A stretch of 64,000 nt of DNA from Ceratopteris richardii (GCA_020310875.1 CM035416.1:72001-136000); one strand, 5' to 3'; positions 34,557 to 45,336 are shown, counted from the stretch's first letter. A program made the numbers and translations. Notes: generated by a model from the sequence alone, not told the origin.

Positions 34557-35880
34557 CTATCCGGAAGTAGAAGAAAGATGTGCCGAATGCTTGGCCTTGT
34601 AATGTGGCCCTATCATGCATACTTTGGATCTCGACAACTCTTCATGTGTGCAATTAGAAGTAGTTGCTTGATGTATGCAGCTTGTCTTGTCTTTCGGCAC
34701 CCAAATTTGCTTTACTTGGGCGGAATGTACTGTATTCTCCACCTTTTTGATGAATGTGGTTCTTCTTCGGTTACGTCTGCTGATTCTGTTTTGGGAATCT
34801 CAAGTCGGTTTGTATTGCATTTGGAGATTCCTTCTTCCTCCAATATGTCCTCTTTCTCGGCTGATGTGCCTGTTGACCATGTTGATGGTGATTGCCCTTC
34901 TGAGGATGTTCTTTGTTTGGGATGGTTGTCCTTGGAGTATTTGACTTTGGGATCCATATTTGTGTTCGATCAGGTTGTGCAATTATCAGTTTCTTTGGGA
35001 TCCATATGCTCTTTAGTCGTGGTTGACTGAAGTGTTCGAAATTCTTTGTCTTCCTATTCGATTGGACACGCTGATGTCGAAGACTTTTCTGTTGCTGAAG
35101 GTATGCCTTCTTTTGATCCTTCCTTATCCAAGCCAGTGTAGAATGTGGAATAGGGTACACTTTCATGGGCGTAGACTTCAATTCTTGCAGAGAAGTATTC
35201 TCTCTTGTGCCTTGTGTTTCACTGGACTTGAGTTCATGTTTCTGTGCACTCTTGTGACTCTCTATACTCAAAGATGGAGTGCACACAGGACTCACGGTAT
35301 TCTCACATGAAGTACTTGATGATGGGGTTTCCAGAGTGCTAGTGAACATACAATCATGACTTTGTTCATTGTGATGAACTTCTGGCTCTATATTAGCAGC
35401 TTTGGGTGGTCGTTCGTCTAGCAAACTAAATATCTCACGAGGTCCTATTCTGGCAGAGATGTATCCTAAAGCCAATTGAATGGTTACCTCATATTCATAG
35501 ATCCAATCTTGTCCTAACACCACATCTTCAAGCAGATCCTGGTCCTGACATACTAAGAGCCTCTGCTCCATAGTGTTGTTTCCCATATGTAAAGGTAAAG
35601 TTATCTCACCTATGCATTGAGTAATTTTTCCTCCTATTCCTATTAGCTGTGCCTTCGATGGGCGTAACTCCTCTTTAAGTCTCTGAGACAAGGAAGATCT
35701 GATGCAGCTTATTGCTGCTCCTGTGTCTATGAGAGCATCCACTAAGTGGTACTCTTTTCGTCCTGCTCCCAGATTCAAGTAAGGCTGTCTTCTTTGTTGT
35801 CCTGAGTTCTCAATGGCTCTAAAATTAGCCATTGGGATGAGTTCTCCTCCTACTCGATATCTCTCGTCTCTTTCTCTCAT
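34557..35880 (-). CDS. Gypsy H second retropepsin-like frame with IWVPK-repeat tail
   Basis: The 369-codon main frame (35880-34771) starts MRERDERYRVGGELIP. It contains VDALIDTGAAISCIRSSLSQRL (active-site Asp-Thr-Gly), a flap-like LIGIGGKITQCIGEITLPL, and DVVLGQDWIYEYEV, the closing motif of retropepsins. About residues 70-200 thus form a full protease-like domain. The tail carries LAWIRKDQKK, SIWIPKKL and QIWIPKSN. Another QIWVPKDK lies just downstream at about 34700. G has both the protease and the tail, and L the protease. Since the pol protease of the same element is intact (AILDSGAG, MILGRPF), H encodes two. Whether the second cleaves anything is unknown. No recognisable coding lies between 34279 and 34556. 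Confidence 0.72.
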
Positions 35881-35976
35881 CCACTCTTTCCGTTTTCTGA
35901 TGCGTTCTAGGGCTTCCTGTCTCGCTTCTTCTCGTATTCGTTCTTCTTCCTTTTTCCTACTTTGAGCTCCTAACAG

Positions 35977-38900
35977 TCATGCTAGCATTTGATCAATCAA
36001 AGGCTCCATGAATCTTTTCACTCTGCACCCACTGATGTAGTTGGGAAGAATGTCTCCATCTAGTGTGGCGAGATTGACTGCACCACTAGTAGAGATTCGA
36101 TTTATAATCAGGGGTCCATATCCTCGTTTTTGGAGCTTCTTTGCATGTTGTTTGAGGGTGTATACTAGGACTAAGTCGCCTTCTTTTAGTCCCTTGTCTT
36201 TTATATGTGCATCATAATAAGCCTTTTGTCTCCGTTTAGCGGCATAAATGCCCGCTACCGCTTGCAATCTAGTCTCGTGTAGCTTTTCAATTTGATCTAA
36301 TTGCTGAGACAATTCATGACCGTTCCACTCATATTGCTGGGCCACTTTCAATGTAGGTACTAAGAAGTCAATTGGCAAAATTGCATTCTGCCCATACACT
36401 AGGTTGAAAGGTGTAGTTCCAATGGCCGTTTTATATGCCACACGGAAGGCCCAAATTGCATGATGCAATTGTTTGTCCCAATCTGACCTTCCATTATTGA
36501 CAATCTTTGTCAATACAGTACATAGTACCTTGTTGGAACTTTCAGCTTGTCCATTAGCTTGAGGGTGGTATGGGGCTGATTTTTTATGAATCACCAGAAA
36601 GTCATTCATTAGTGACTCAATGACCTCGTTTAAGAAATGTGTTCCTCGATCACTCACTATCTCAATTGGTAGTCCAAAGCGTGTGAAAATGTGCTCAAAG
36701 AGAAATTTTGCAGTGGTTTGAGCATCATTCTTTCTAGTGGCTTTTGCTTCTACCCACTTAGTCAAGTAGTCGGTGGCTACTATGATGTATTCAGCATGAG
36801 ATCCTTTGGCCGGTGGATTGATAGGTCCTATGAAGTCAATTCCCCATTTGGTAAATGCTCTTGCACAAACCATGGGTCTTAAAGGCATGTCATCTCTTCT
36901 AATGGGATATTTCGCTCTCTGGCATGTTTCGCAACTTCTCACATATGCCTCCGCGTCCATATGTAGAGTTGGCCACCACAAGCCTGCAAAGAGAATCATC
37001 TTGACCGTTCTGTCTGCTGAGAAATGTCCTCCCGCAGCTCCTGCATGTGCCATTTCTAAGACGGAGAGATATTCATTTTCATGAATGCACAATCTTAGCT
37101 GGTTATCCTTCCCACGTTTAAAGAGTTGTTTTCCTAAGATGACATAATCCTTGCTCTGTTCTTCAAGAGCACGTTTCCTTGCTAGAGTAGCTCCATCAGG
37201 GTACTCTCGAGTTTTCAAGAACTTTACTAAAGGCATGCTCCACCTTGGTGCTATTGTAGAATAGCATAACGTAGAGTTCTCATCTGGGATTTGTTCTTGA
37301 CAGGTTGGACAGGTTGACACATAATGATGTGCATCTCGTTGCATGGTTGGCCAATATATGCCAAATCTCTTGAGTGTTTGCCACGTTCCAATTGCGTTCA
37401 AGTGAGTGTTCCATTGATTTATGTGTGCTTTCTGTAGCCACATTTTTTGTTCCCCTTCTTCCACGCATCTCATCAACAGTCCGCTTGAATCCTGGTGGTA
37501 CAAACTTCCAGCAATAATGTGAAGGTTTTTGGTCCTCCAAAGATCTTGCTTTTGGTTTGGCGTGATCCCATCTTTAGGTCCATGTGTAAGTATCGGGATC
37601 AACTTTTCGGCCCATTGAGGACATACTTCCAGGTTAAAAAGATAGGTGTCTGGCAGATCATCAGGAACTCCTATAGGTGGTTCTCCATGGGTCATGCGAG
37701 ATAAGTGGTCTGCCCTTATGTGTGTGTTTCCTTTCTTGACTATTACTTCAAAATCAAATTCCATTAGCAATAAAAACCATCGTACTAGTTGTCCTGTATT
37801 GCAAGGCTTGTTGACTAAGTACAATAGAGCTTGATGATCAATGAAAAATTTGAATTTGTTTGCCAATAAGTAATGTCTAAACTTCTTGACGGCATAAACC
37901 ATCCCTAGGCCTTCTCTCTCCGTAGTAGTATAATTGCGTTCCGCTTGATTTAACTGTCTACTGGCATAGGCTATCGGGTCGTCTAATTTACATGTATCAG
38001 CTGGTTGAGCTAAGATGCAACCAATGGCAAACTTGGAAGCATCAACATGAATATGAAACGGTTTATTCCAGTTAGGGACTCGAAGAATGGGTGCTGAACT
38101 CAATCGATTCTTCAACTCATTAAAAGCTCTTTCGCATTCTTTGGTCCAATTGAATTGAGTTAACAATGCATAAAGAGGTCTAGCAATTATGGCATACATG
38201 TGTATGAATCTTCGATAGTAACCGCAATGTCCCATGAATGCTTGAACTTCTTTAGCAGTTTTAGGTCTCGGTAAATCCAAAATGACTTTGATTTTGTCTT
38301 CATCCGTGGAAATTCCATTCTTAGAAACAATATGTCCTAAGATTTTCCCTTGTCGCACCATGAAGACACATTTCTCAGGGTTGAGGCATACTCGATATTG
38401 TCGACATTTGGCAAAAATCTTTTCTAGTTCAGGGATGTGCTCTGATCGTATAGCTGAATATGTACAAAGGTCATCCACGTATACCTCCATGCTCTTTCTC
38501 AAAAATTCCTTGAACACATGACACATCAGTCTTTGGAATGTAGCTGGGGCATTTGTTAAACCAAAAGGCATGACTCTAAAGGCGTATACTCCCCATTCAG
38601 TTGCAAATGCAGTCTTGTGTTGGTCCTCAGGAGCAATAGCTACCTGATTATACCCTGAAAAGCCATCCAAAAAACTATAAACTTCCTTCCCTGCTACCCT
38701 TTCCAAGAGATGGTCAGTGATCGGTAAGGGATAGCTATCCCTTATGGTTGCGGCGTTTACTTTTTTCAAATTGATGCACACTCTTAACTTCCCATTTTTC
38801 TTTGGTACAACCACTAAGGGTGACACCCATTCCGTGTGCTCAATTTCATAGATGAATCCAGCATCCAACAACTTATCTATCTCTTCTTTTATCTTGGCTG

Positions 38901-41900
38901 AATACACATCATTATAAGTATAAGGTCTCTGTTTAGAAGGTTTGGCCTCGGATGTCATGGGGATTCTATGCGCACATATAGATGGATCTACTCCTTTTAA
39001 ATCCTTATAAGTCCAAGCAAAGACATCCCGGTATTCTCTTATGAGTCGAATTAACTCTTGCTCTTCTTCCGCTGAGACATCCTGTCCTATGAAAGTACAT
39101 CGTTCCTCTCCTCCTTCCATGGTTACAACTATTTTTTTGGTTTGTTCTTTATTATCATATGCTATTCCAGGTTGTGCTTCTCTTTTAGGCATTTGAATAG
39201 CAATCTTCCTCTCTTCCACTTCGTATTTTTTAAAGTGAGCTGGTACCTCAAATTGGTCTTGAAGCTTGTTATCTTCATCTTTTAACCCCCTTTCAACTTC
39301 TAATTCTTCTTCTTGTGTGAAATCCTTATGTTGTTCATTGGCAGTGATATCTATGTTGGTGGTACAAATCCCTAGCTCCATGGGCTCTGGTTCCATTTCA
39401 ATGCTCTCGTAGTCCTCCTTCCAGTCTTTCTCAATCACTTCTCCTTCTTCTGCCTCCTGAAGGACTACCATATACAGACTAACGTCATAACCCTCTTCGT
39501 CAACACATTCGTTCATGGTTACTACTTCTTCGTTTACACAGACATCGAGGGTGGCTAAGATTTCCATCCAACCGTGAGGTTCGAATTCTTCGTCTGGAAA
39601 TACTTGTGGCATATAAGCCGGATCTTGTACTGATCTCACTATTCCTTGTTTCTGCTGCCAACTTTTTCTTCTCTCTTCTTCCTTTTTTGCAGCTTGGCAT
39701 ATCCATAGATGAGTGTCCTCGTTCATCCAGGATTGGTCACTAGAACCTGCACTATGAATCGATTGATCGACTTCCTCTTTATGGATTTGATTCCATTGCA
39801 GAGGTGGCACATCTTGATATGTGTATGTATGTAGGTTGATCCTAGTGGTGACTCCTGCGTGTTGTAGGTACACTGCATCTTTTCCCCAGTCTTGTACGAC
39901 TTTTAGCTGCCTCATGAATGGCCTTCCCAAGATCATTTCATAATTGCTTGGCCTTTCAAAGTGACAAATTGCTAAAGTATGTTCGAATTCCACTCCGCAC
40001 ATAGTGAAGACTACTCGTTCCAACAATCCTAAGGGTCTTTCCGTATGTCCATCAGCCATTTGAATTTTCATGCGTGTTGGTCTCAATGCTGGTTTTCCCC
40101 ATTTCTCCCAAATTTCTTTGGTAGCAATGCCAACACCAGCTCCTGAATCTAGTATGGCTTTGGTTGTGTAACCCCTAAAGGTGATTGGTAGACATGTATT
40201 TCCTTCGTCTCCTTCGCTAAAGTCTCCTACTTTATCCACTGGAATTCTCACTGTTTTCACTTCGTCAGCTACCTCCTTCTTTTCCTCCTTGACTTCCCAT
40301 TGATTGATCAATTTCTCTTTTAAATGTGGTTTTACCTTTAACAGTTCCTCGAACGTTAAGGTACATGGGATTTTCACCTCTCTAAGACGTTGTATGATTT
40401 CCGATGTTTGAACTGATGGATTCGTTTCTCGTCTCTTTATTGATGGAATGCGATACAATTCTGAGTTGTCCTCGTATTCCCCGGTGTAGTTGGGTAGTTC
40501 CTTTACATCGTCTTCCACTTCTTTGTCACTTGCATCCATTGGAAAAATTTCTTCTGAATTGAGTTCAGGTATTGAACCCTCTATTTCGTTTTCTGCTTCT
40601 AACTCTTCAAAGGGCGGTTCCATTCCTTCTACCTTTTTCCACTTGTCCTCTTGAACTCGCGCCCATAGATCCTTAGTCCAATCTCCTTCTGTTTCAGGGA
40701 CTATGGATCCTTCCTTTCCTTCATTACCAATTTCATTATTCAGAGGTCTAATTACTTCAGGCCTTTTCTGAGTGTTTAGGTACTTTTGGAATTTGTCTTC
40801 GCAAACTCGGTTGTTTGGTAAAGGTGATGCGGGTTTTTCTAATGTTTGTTGGGAAACTTCGATCAGTTTTTTGCAGATTTCCAGTCTTTCTTTCTCTAAG
40901 TCGCCTCTCGGATACTCTCTCTCATGTTGTTCTATGGTAGGTCCTGCTTTTATTCTCGCCTTGTATGCCTGAATCCACATGGCTAATTCTTCAGGCATTG
41001 GGTCTGCTAATACCGATCCTACCTCCTCCCTTTTATTCTCCTTTTTATTTTCTTCTTCCACTTGTGCTTCTTCTGTTGATTTCTGTTTACTCTTTTCATT
41101 TTCCTTCTTTTGCAATAACTTTTTTTCTTTTATCCTGTCTCTCCTTTGCTTCCATCTTTGGGATCTTTTACTGGCGATACTTTTTTCTGGTTCTTCGGAA
41201 TCTTCTACTCTGTGAGGGATGGGTGTATTTCCCTCTTTGTCACTTTGATTATTTCCGTCTGTTTTATCAGGGTTCTCTCTAGCCTTTGCTCTTGTTATGG
41301 CTTTTAAAGGTATAGTGTACTCTTTGTCACTCCCTGACGATTCAATTACTTCTATCACGTTAATCTGCACATTAGATGTGACTTTGTTGGGGTTCTTAGG
41401 ACAATCTCTGAAAAGATGTTCCTTTCCACAATCGCTACAGTAACCTTCCCAAATTCGTTGTGGTGGTGGTGGTGGGTTTGGCAATGTACATTCTCTAATA
41501 TAGTGGTCACCTCCACATCTGTAGCATGGTCCTCTGGGTACAGGCTGTCTATTCATTGGTCGAGGTGGCATGGTTGCTCTAGGAGCTGTGTACATTAAGG
41601 GCACATAATCCTGCTCGTATCCGTAAGAACTGTCTGATATTTCCATGCCATAAGCATATGGGTCATACTGTTGTCCATATTCTGTTACCGTGCTTTCATA
41701 GCCAGGGTATGTTCCTTGACTAGGTTCGTAAAATGAGTCATATGGTTCACTACTAGTCAAAGGTGTGGCTGGTACTATTGCCCTTTCTAGGTTTTCCTCT
41801 GGTTGCGCTATCTTAACTGGGACAACGTTCTGAGGGTGGGGCGGTTGTTGTCCTAGCACTGGTTGAGGTTGCGTATATCCCTGATATGCGTATGGTCGGG

Positions 41901-43881
41901 GTATTGGTGCCTGCGGCTGGTATGAGGGATATCTAAGGGCTTCTCCTCCCTGCTGGTTCTGCGGGTATCCATATGGTCTCACATAAGGCTGGGTGGGTCT
42001 GGTTTGCCTATTGTAAGGGCAGTTCTCAGTGCTATGGTTCGTGTATCTCTGCTCTATACTGCAATATTGTAGAGGTCCGGGGACAGAGGGTCTATGAGGA
42101 GTATAGGCAGGTGGTGGGACTACTCCCCTAGTACACAAATGAGAAAGATGATCTCCTCCGCACTGCATACATCTTCTAAGCATAGGCATTCTCATAGGAT
42201 TGGTGGGATAATTCCTCTGTCCTTGAACATTCAGTTTTTTTGCTAACAAGTCGGCAATTTCCTCTACGTTGTTTTTAGGGTTTGATGTGCTACTTGTTGA
42301 CTCTTCGCTTTTCACACTTCCTTGGGGTATTTTCAAGTCTTCTGCAAGGTTATCTTCTAGGTCTATACATTCCTTCATACACTCTTGCAAAGTTTGAACT
42401 CTCTTTACGTACACTAATGACCTCAAGGTTCCGTTCAATAGTCCTTCTAAGAACAATGATACCATCTTGTTTTGTGTTGGTCTCTCTTCTACGGGACATC
42501 TATCCACATACTGCTTGAATCTCCTAGCTGCCAATCTTACCGACTCGGTCGGGACTTGTTTAAAGCTGTGGATTAATGACGAAGAATTGTTTTTAATTCC
42601 AGATTTGGTGAATTCTTCAATCATTTCTTGATACACCTGATCCATGTTCTGAAAGGTATTTGGATCCAATGGCTGAAACCAGGCCAGCGCTGTGTCTGAC
42701 AAAGTAAGGCCAAAAGACTCATATTGAATCATGAAGTCATCTACCTGCTCGGCTCTAACTACTTGTTTAAATTCTGCTATGTGATTATAGGGTTCACTAG
42801 AGCCATCATAATGATTTCTCATGCACTTGGCCACTTGGATCGGCCTTAGTCTCCTTCCTGCTTCAGGTTGTCTAGGCATTACAGGGTAGTTGGGTCTTCC
42901 TATAGGTATGCCTGGTCCTCGTACTACCTGTGGTCTGACTGGAGCATGAACTCCATGTCTTGGGTCAATGGCTGGTTGTGGCCGGTAGTTAGGATTAGTG
43001 GCAGGCATTGCGAATTGAACATGTGGTCTGACGGGGATCTGGGTTTGTTGAGTTTGTTGTGTTTGTCCCGATTGTTGAATTGAATCATTTTGAGAAGTTC
43101 CATGTGGATTCCGTGAAGTAGTGGCTTGGTCCCTTGGGGGGAACACTGGGATGTTCTGATATTTCAGCTCAGCTCTCTCTAATTCTGTGACTGGCCAATA
43201 CCTTCTGTGATTTTTGTCCAAATATGTGATGATGGTGGAGAATTCGGGATCTTGTAACTCATAGATGGTAACTGGATTAGGAGCAGCTTCCCATATAGAG
43301 GAATGGGCTCTGAGCAGGTGCTCCATTCCATTGATCAAATATACATCTATTAGAGTGTCATCCTGGGGAACTAGGTCTCCTCTCCAAAGTTTAGTAATTG
43401 TTGATCTCCCTCTAGGAGTAGTTACTTGTTCTTCGGTTCCATATCCATTTAAGCTCGAAGCATTATTTTCCTCACCACGCTCATTAATGATTTCAGGGTG
43501 TTCTGTGACCACGTATTGAATGTCTTGTTTATCCATGTACAGTCCTCCTATGTACTTAACTGCTGGTCTTGGCACTATGTAGGCCTCTGAAGCCTTTCTC
43601 AGTCTGGCCACTGATCTGTTTAGACCATCCAAATAGATAGGGATCTCATTGCGGTTGGTGCTCACATACTCTAAGGAAGTTCTGTATTCGCCCTCAATGA
43701 TGGACATCTGGCCAATCATGGGCACAGTGTTTTGCATATCCTCTGAAGCCATGGGGATTTCTCCTTCTGACTCACTGGAGGTCTCAGAATAGTGTGAACG
43801 GCTACTAGGTTCGGCTACACTCGCTACGGAAGAAATTACACTTCTTCGGCTTCCTAGGGTTCTTCCGGATCTCAGGTTCAT
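35977..43881 (-). CDS. Gypsy H gag-pol polyprotein (2634 codons)
   Basis: One uninterrupted frame. Rough residue positions: basic start MNLRSGRTLGSRRS; capsid-like gag about 350-520 (LTLSDTALAWFQPLDPNTF); zinc knuckles CMQCGGDHLSHLC (570), a degenerate YCSIEQRYTNHSTENCPY (612), CYRCGGDHYIREC (787), CSDCGKEHLFRDC (817); charged linker; protease AILDSGAGVGIAT (1245) and MILGRPFMRQL (1318); reverse transcriptase from about 1660 with EVYVDDLCTYS (1801); RNase H HVDASKFAIGC (1945); a first HHCC-like module ending CPTCQEQ (2150-2195); a second ending CETCQRAKYP (2279-2320); integrase core KWGIDFIGP (2347), SDRGTHFLNEV (2411), NGQAESSNK (2446). Gag and pol are in one frame, so protease release alone would separate them. 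No second, archaeal-type RNase H as known from Tat elements was seen. Confidence 0.9.
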   Translation of the reverse strand: MNLRSGRTLGSRRSVISSVASVAEPSSRSHYSETSSESEGEIPMASEDMQNTVPMIGQMSIIEGEYRTSLEYVSTNRNEIPIYLDGLNRSVARLRKASEAYIVPRPAVKYIGGLYMDKQDIQYVVTEHPEIINERGEENNASSLNGYGTEEQVTTPRGRSTITKLWRGDLVPQDDTLIDVYLINGMEHLLRAHSSIWEAAPNPVTIYELQDPEFSTIITYLDKNHRRYWPVTELERAELKYQNIPVFPPRDQATTSRNPHGTSQNDSIQQSGQTQQTQQTQIPVRPHVQFAMPATNPNYRPQPAIDPRHGVHAPVRPQVVRGPGIPIGRPNYPVMPRQPEAGRRLRPIQVAKCMRNHYDGSSEPYNHIAEFKQVVRAEQVDDFMIQYESFGLTLSDTALAWFQPLDPNTFQNMDQVYQEMIEEFTKSGIKNNSSSLIHSFKQVPTESVRLAARRFKQYVDRCPVEERPTQNKMVSLFLEGLLNGTLRSLVYVKRVQTLQECMKECIDLEDNLAEDLKIPQGSVKSEESTSSTSNPKNNVEEIADLLAKKLNVQGQRNYPTNPMRMPMLRRCMQCGGDHLSHLCTRGVVPPPAYTPHRPSVPGPLQYCSIEQRYTNHSTENCPYNRQTRPTQPYVRPYGYPQNQQGGEALRYPSYQPQAPIPRPYAYQGYTQPQPVLGQQPPHPQNVVPVKIAQPEENLERAIVPATPLTSSEPYDSFYEPSQGTYPGYESTVTEYGQQYDPYAYGMEISDSSYGYEQDYVPLMYTAPRATMPPRPMNRQPVPRGPCYRCGGDHYIRECTLPNPPPPPQRIWEGYCSDCGKEHLFRDCPKNPNKVTSNVQINVIEVIESSGSDKEYTIPLKAITRAKARENPDKTDGNNQSDKEGNTPIPHRVEDSEEPEKSIASKRSQRWKQRRDRIKEKKLLQKKENEKSKQKSTEEAQVEEENKKENKREEVGSVLADPMPEELAMWIQAYKARIKAGPTIEQHEREYPRGDLEKERLEICKKLIEVSQQTLEKPASPLPNNRVCEDKFQKYLNTQKRPEVIRPLNNEIGNEGKEGSIVPETEGDWTKDLWARVQEDKWKKVEGMEPPFEELEAENEIEGSIPELNSEEIFPMDASDKEVEDDVKELPNYTGEYEDNSELYRIPSIKRRETNPSVQTSEIIQRLREVKIPCTLTFEELLKVKPHLKEKLINQWEVKEEKKEVADEVKTVRIPVDKVGDFSEGDEGNTCLPITFRGYTTKAILDSGAGVGIATKEIWEKWGKPALRPTRMKIQMADGHTERPLGLLERVVFTMCGVEFEHTLAICHFERPSNYEMILGRPFMRQLKVVQDWGKDAVYLQHAGVTTRINLHTYTYQDVPPLQWNQIHKEEVDQSIHSAGSSDQSWMNEDTHLWICQAAKKEEERRKSWQQKQGIVRSVQDPAYMPQVFPDEEFEPHGWMEILATLDVCVNEEVVTMNECVDEEGYDVSLYMVVLQEAEEGEVIEKDWKEDYESIEMEPEPMELGICTTNIDITANEQHKDFTQEEELEVERGLKDEDNKLQDQFEVPAHFKKYEVEERKIAIQMPKREAQPGIAYDNKEQTKKIVVTMEGGEERCTFIGQDVSAEEEQELIRLIREYRDVFAWTYKDLKGVDPSICAHRIPMTSEAKPSKQRPYTYNDVYSAKIKEEIDKLLDAGFIYEIEHTEWVSPLVVVPKKNGKLRVCINLKKVNAATIRDSYPLPITDHLLERVAGKEVYSFLDGFSGYNQVAIAPEDQHKTAFATEWGVYAFRVMPFGLTNAPATFQRLMCHVFKEFLRKSMEVYVDDLCTYSAIRSEHIPELEKIFAKCRQYRVCLNPEKCVFMVRQGKILGHIVSKNGISTDEDKIKVILDLPRPKTAKEVQAFMGHCGYYRRFIHMYAIIARPLYALLTQFNWTKECERAFNELKNRLSSAPILRVPNWNKPFHIHVDASKFAIGCILAQPADTCKLDDPIAYASRQLNQAERNYTTTEREGLGMVYAVKKFRHYLLANKFKFFIDHQALLYLVNKPCNTGQLVRWFLLLMEFDFEVIVKKGNTHIRADHLSRMTHGEPPIGVPDDLPDTYLFNLEVCPQWAEKLIPILTHGPKDGITPNQKQDLWRTKNLHIIAGSLYHQDSSGLLMRCVEEGEQKMWLQKAHINQWNTHLNAIGTWQTLKRFGIYWPTMQRDAHHYVSTCPTCQEQIPDENSTLCYSTIAPRWSMPLVKFLKTREYPDGATLARKRALEEQSKDYVILGKQLFKRGKDNQLRLCIHENEYLSVLEMAHAGAAGGHFSADRTVKMILFAGLWWPTLHMDAEAYVRSCETCQRAKYPIRRDDMPLRPMVCARAFTKWGIDFIGPINPPAKGSHAEYIIVATDYLTKWVEAKATRKNDAQTTAKFLFEHIFTRFGLPIEIVSDRGTHFLNEVIESLMNDFLVIHKKSAPYHPQANGQAESSNKVLCTVLTKIVNNGRSDWDKQLHHAIWAFRVAYKTAIGTTPFNLVYGQNAILPIDFLVPTLKVAQQYEWNGHELSQQLDQIEKLHETRLQAVAGIYAAKRRQKAYYDAHIKDKGLKEGDLVLVYTLKQHAKKLQKRGYGPLIINRISTSGAVNLATLDGDILPNYISGCRVKRFMEPLIDQMLA

Positions 43882-45336
43882 TCACTTAAAAGCTCTGATC
43901 AAATCTTGTCCACCTCTAGCCTCTAGAATTCTAAGTTATGGCTTAGAAGTCTAGGAAAAAAATTAGGCTGGAAAGTGACTGAAAGAAAATTTCAAGTCAC
44001 GATACTTGACTCTCACGATCTCTGAGGAAACGATCGCTGACTGGCACGATACTTGGACGAAACGATCGCTGGAAAACGATCTCCGCCCAGGCGATACTTG
44101 ATGGACACGATACACGATACCTGATTTTGAAACGATACTCGATAGTTGAGTTCAGACGATACACGATAGTTGACAGTCGACGATACTTGATCTTCGGGAG
44201 GAAACGATACACGATACTTTCCCAAACGATCTTTGGCAAAACGATCTCTGGACTCAACAATCTTTGGTCAACACGATACACAATCGACGATACTTGGTTC
44301 AAAACGATACGCGATCGCTGGTAAGTATCGCGATCTCTGAGACGCGATACACGATACTTGACCGAAACGATACACGATCGCTGTCAACACGATACTTGGT
44401 CAACGATACACGATACTTCACAAGTATCGCGATCTTCAGGCCACGATACCCGATATTTGGTGCAGACGATACTTGATACACGATACTCGACCAAACGATC
44501 GACGATCTTTGGCAAGTATCGCGATCTCTGGAACACGATACTTGAGCCAACGATACACGATCTTTGAGCTCAAACAATCTCTGATCGAGACGATACCGAT
44601 ATTTGGGAAATATCACGATACTCGACCACAGGAGTTCCACGATACTTGACAAGTATCGCGATACTCGACCGCGGGAGCAAAGACGATACTTGACCCAATT
44701 TCAATTTTTTGCAGATGTTTTTTGAGATTTGATGTTTCCCCCTTGCTCACCTAGTTCTTCTCTCTCACCCTCACTCACTGTATCATTCAACAAACAACTT
44801 TTAGCCCCCTGAAAGCCCAAACGATACTCAGCGCAGATCGTTTTTTTGACTGAAAGTGATTTTTCTGAATGATGTAAGAGGATTAGCACCTAGCAGACTC
44901 ACCTCTAATGCTCTTTCAACACCTTTCTCACTTTCCCTTGCTTTGTAAAGCTCCAGGTCGCCTATATACTCGCCCACGATCTCTGCAAACTCTCATGATA
45001 CCCGACTGCTCTCTCCACGATACTTGTTCAACAAGTGATTTGAAAATGAAATTTTTTTGGCTTTTATACTTGGAAATTTCTAGCTATCAAAAAAGGAAAT
45101 TTTTTGAACAAAACTAAAGCCTACTCCAATGATTTAGTCCACTCTCTACTCACTCCTACTCTACTCCTTCCACTCACTTCCCTAAACTAACAACTCACTA
45201 CACACACTCCAAGAATGAGAAGTAGCAAGTGCGGTTGAAAATGACTTACCAAAGAAGAGAAGATTTCCGCTCCTCCAAGTTCTTCAAAGCAAAAAGCTAC
45301 TTACCATCACATGAATGCCTCGGTTTGATTCGTCAC
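43882..45336 (-). other. Gypsy H untranslated leader
   Basis: About 1.45 kb between primer site and gag, without convincing coding potential. It contains the repeat array at 43995-44700. The part next to the primer site (44700-45336) is AT-rich with pyrimidine runs and shows nothing else. Confidence 0.75.
43995..44700 (-). repeat. CGATAC/GTATCG short-repeat array in the H leader
   Basis: On the plus strand the word CGATAC occurs nearly 30 times in units such as ACGATACTTGAC, ACGATACACGATAC and AACGATCTTTGG. Four units read GTATCGCGAT, giving the palindrome ATCGCGAT that also marks the G array. Units are irregular in length. A single related unit, AAACGATACTTGGAGC, lies within the H LTR at about 45592-45607. 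Sequence units differ from those in G, but position and the ATCGCGAT core are shared. Confidence 0.9.

Noticed and set aside
30697-35880. Envelope gene in the 3' frames of H
   Set aside because: No signal peptide, membrane segment or furin-like site is visible; the proteins are charged, coiled-coil or protease-like.
35977-43881. Archaeal-type second RNase H as in Tat elements
   Set aside because: The region between RNase H and the integrase core holds an extra HHCC-like module instead; no second RNase H motif set was found.
43995-44700. Possible satellite or telomere-like array
   Set aside because: Units vary in length and order and the array is confined to the H leader; it is better read as part of that element.
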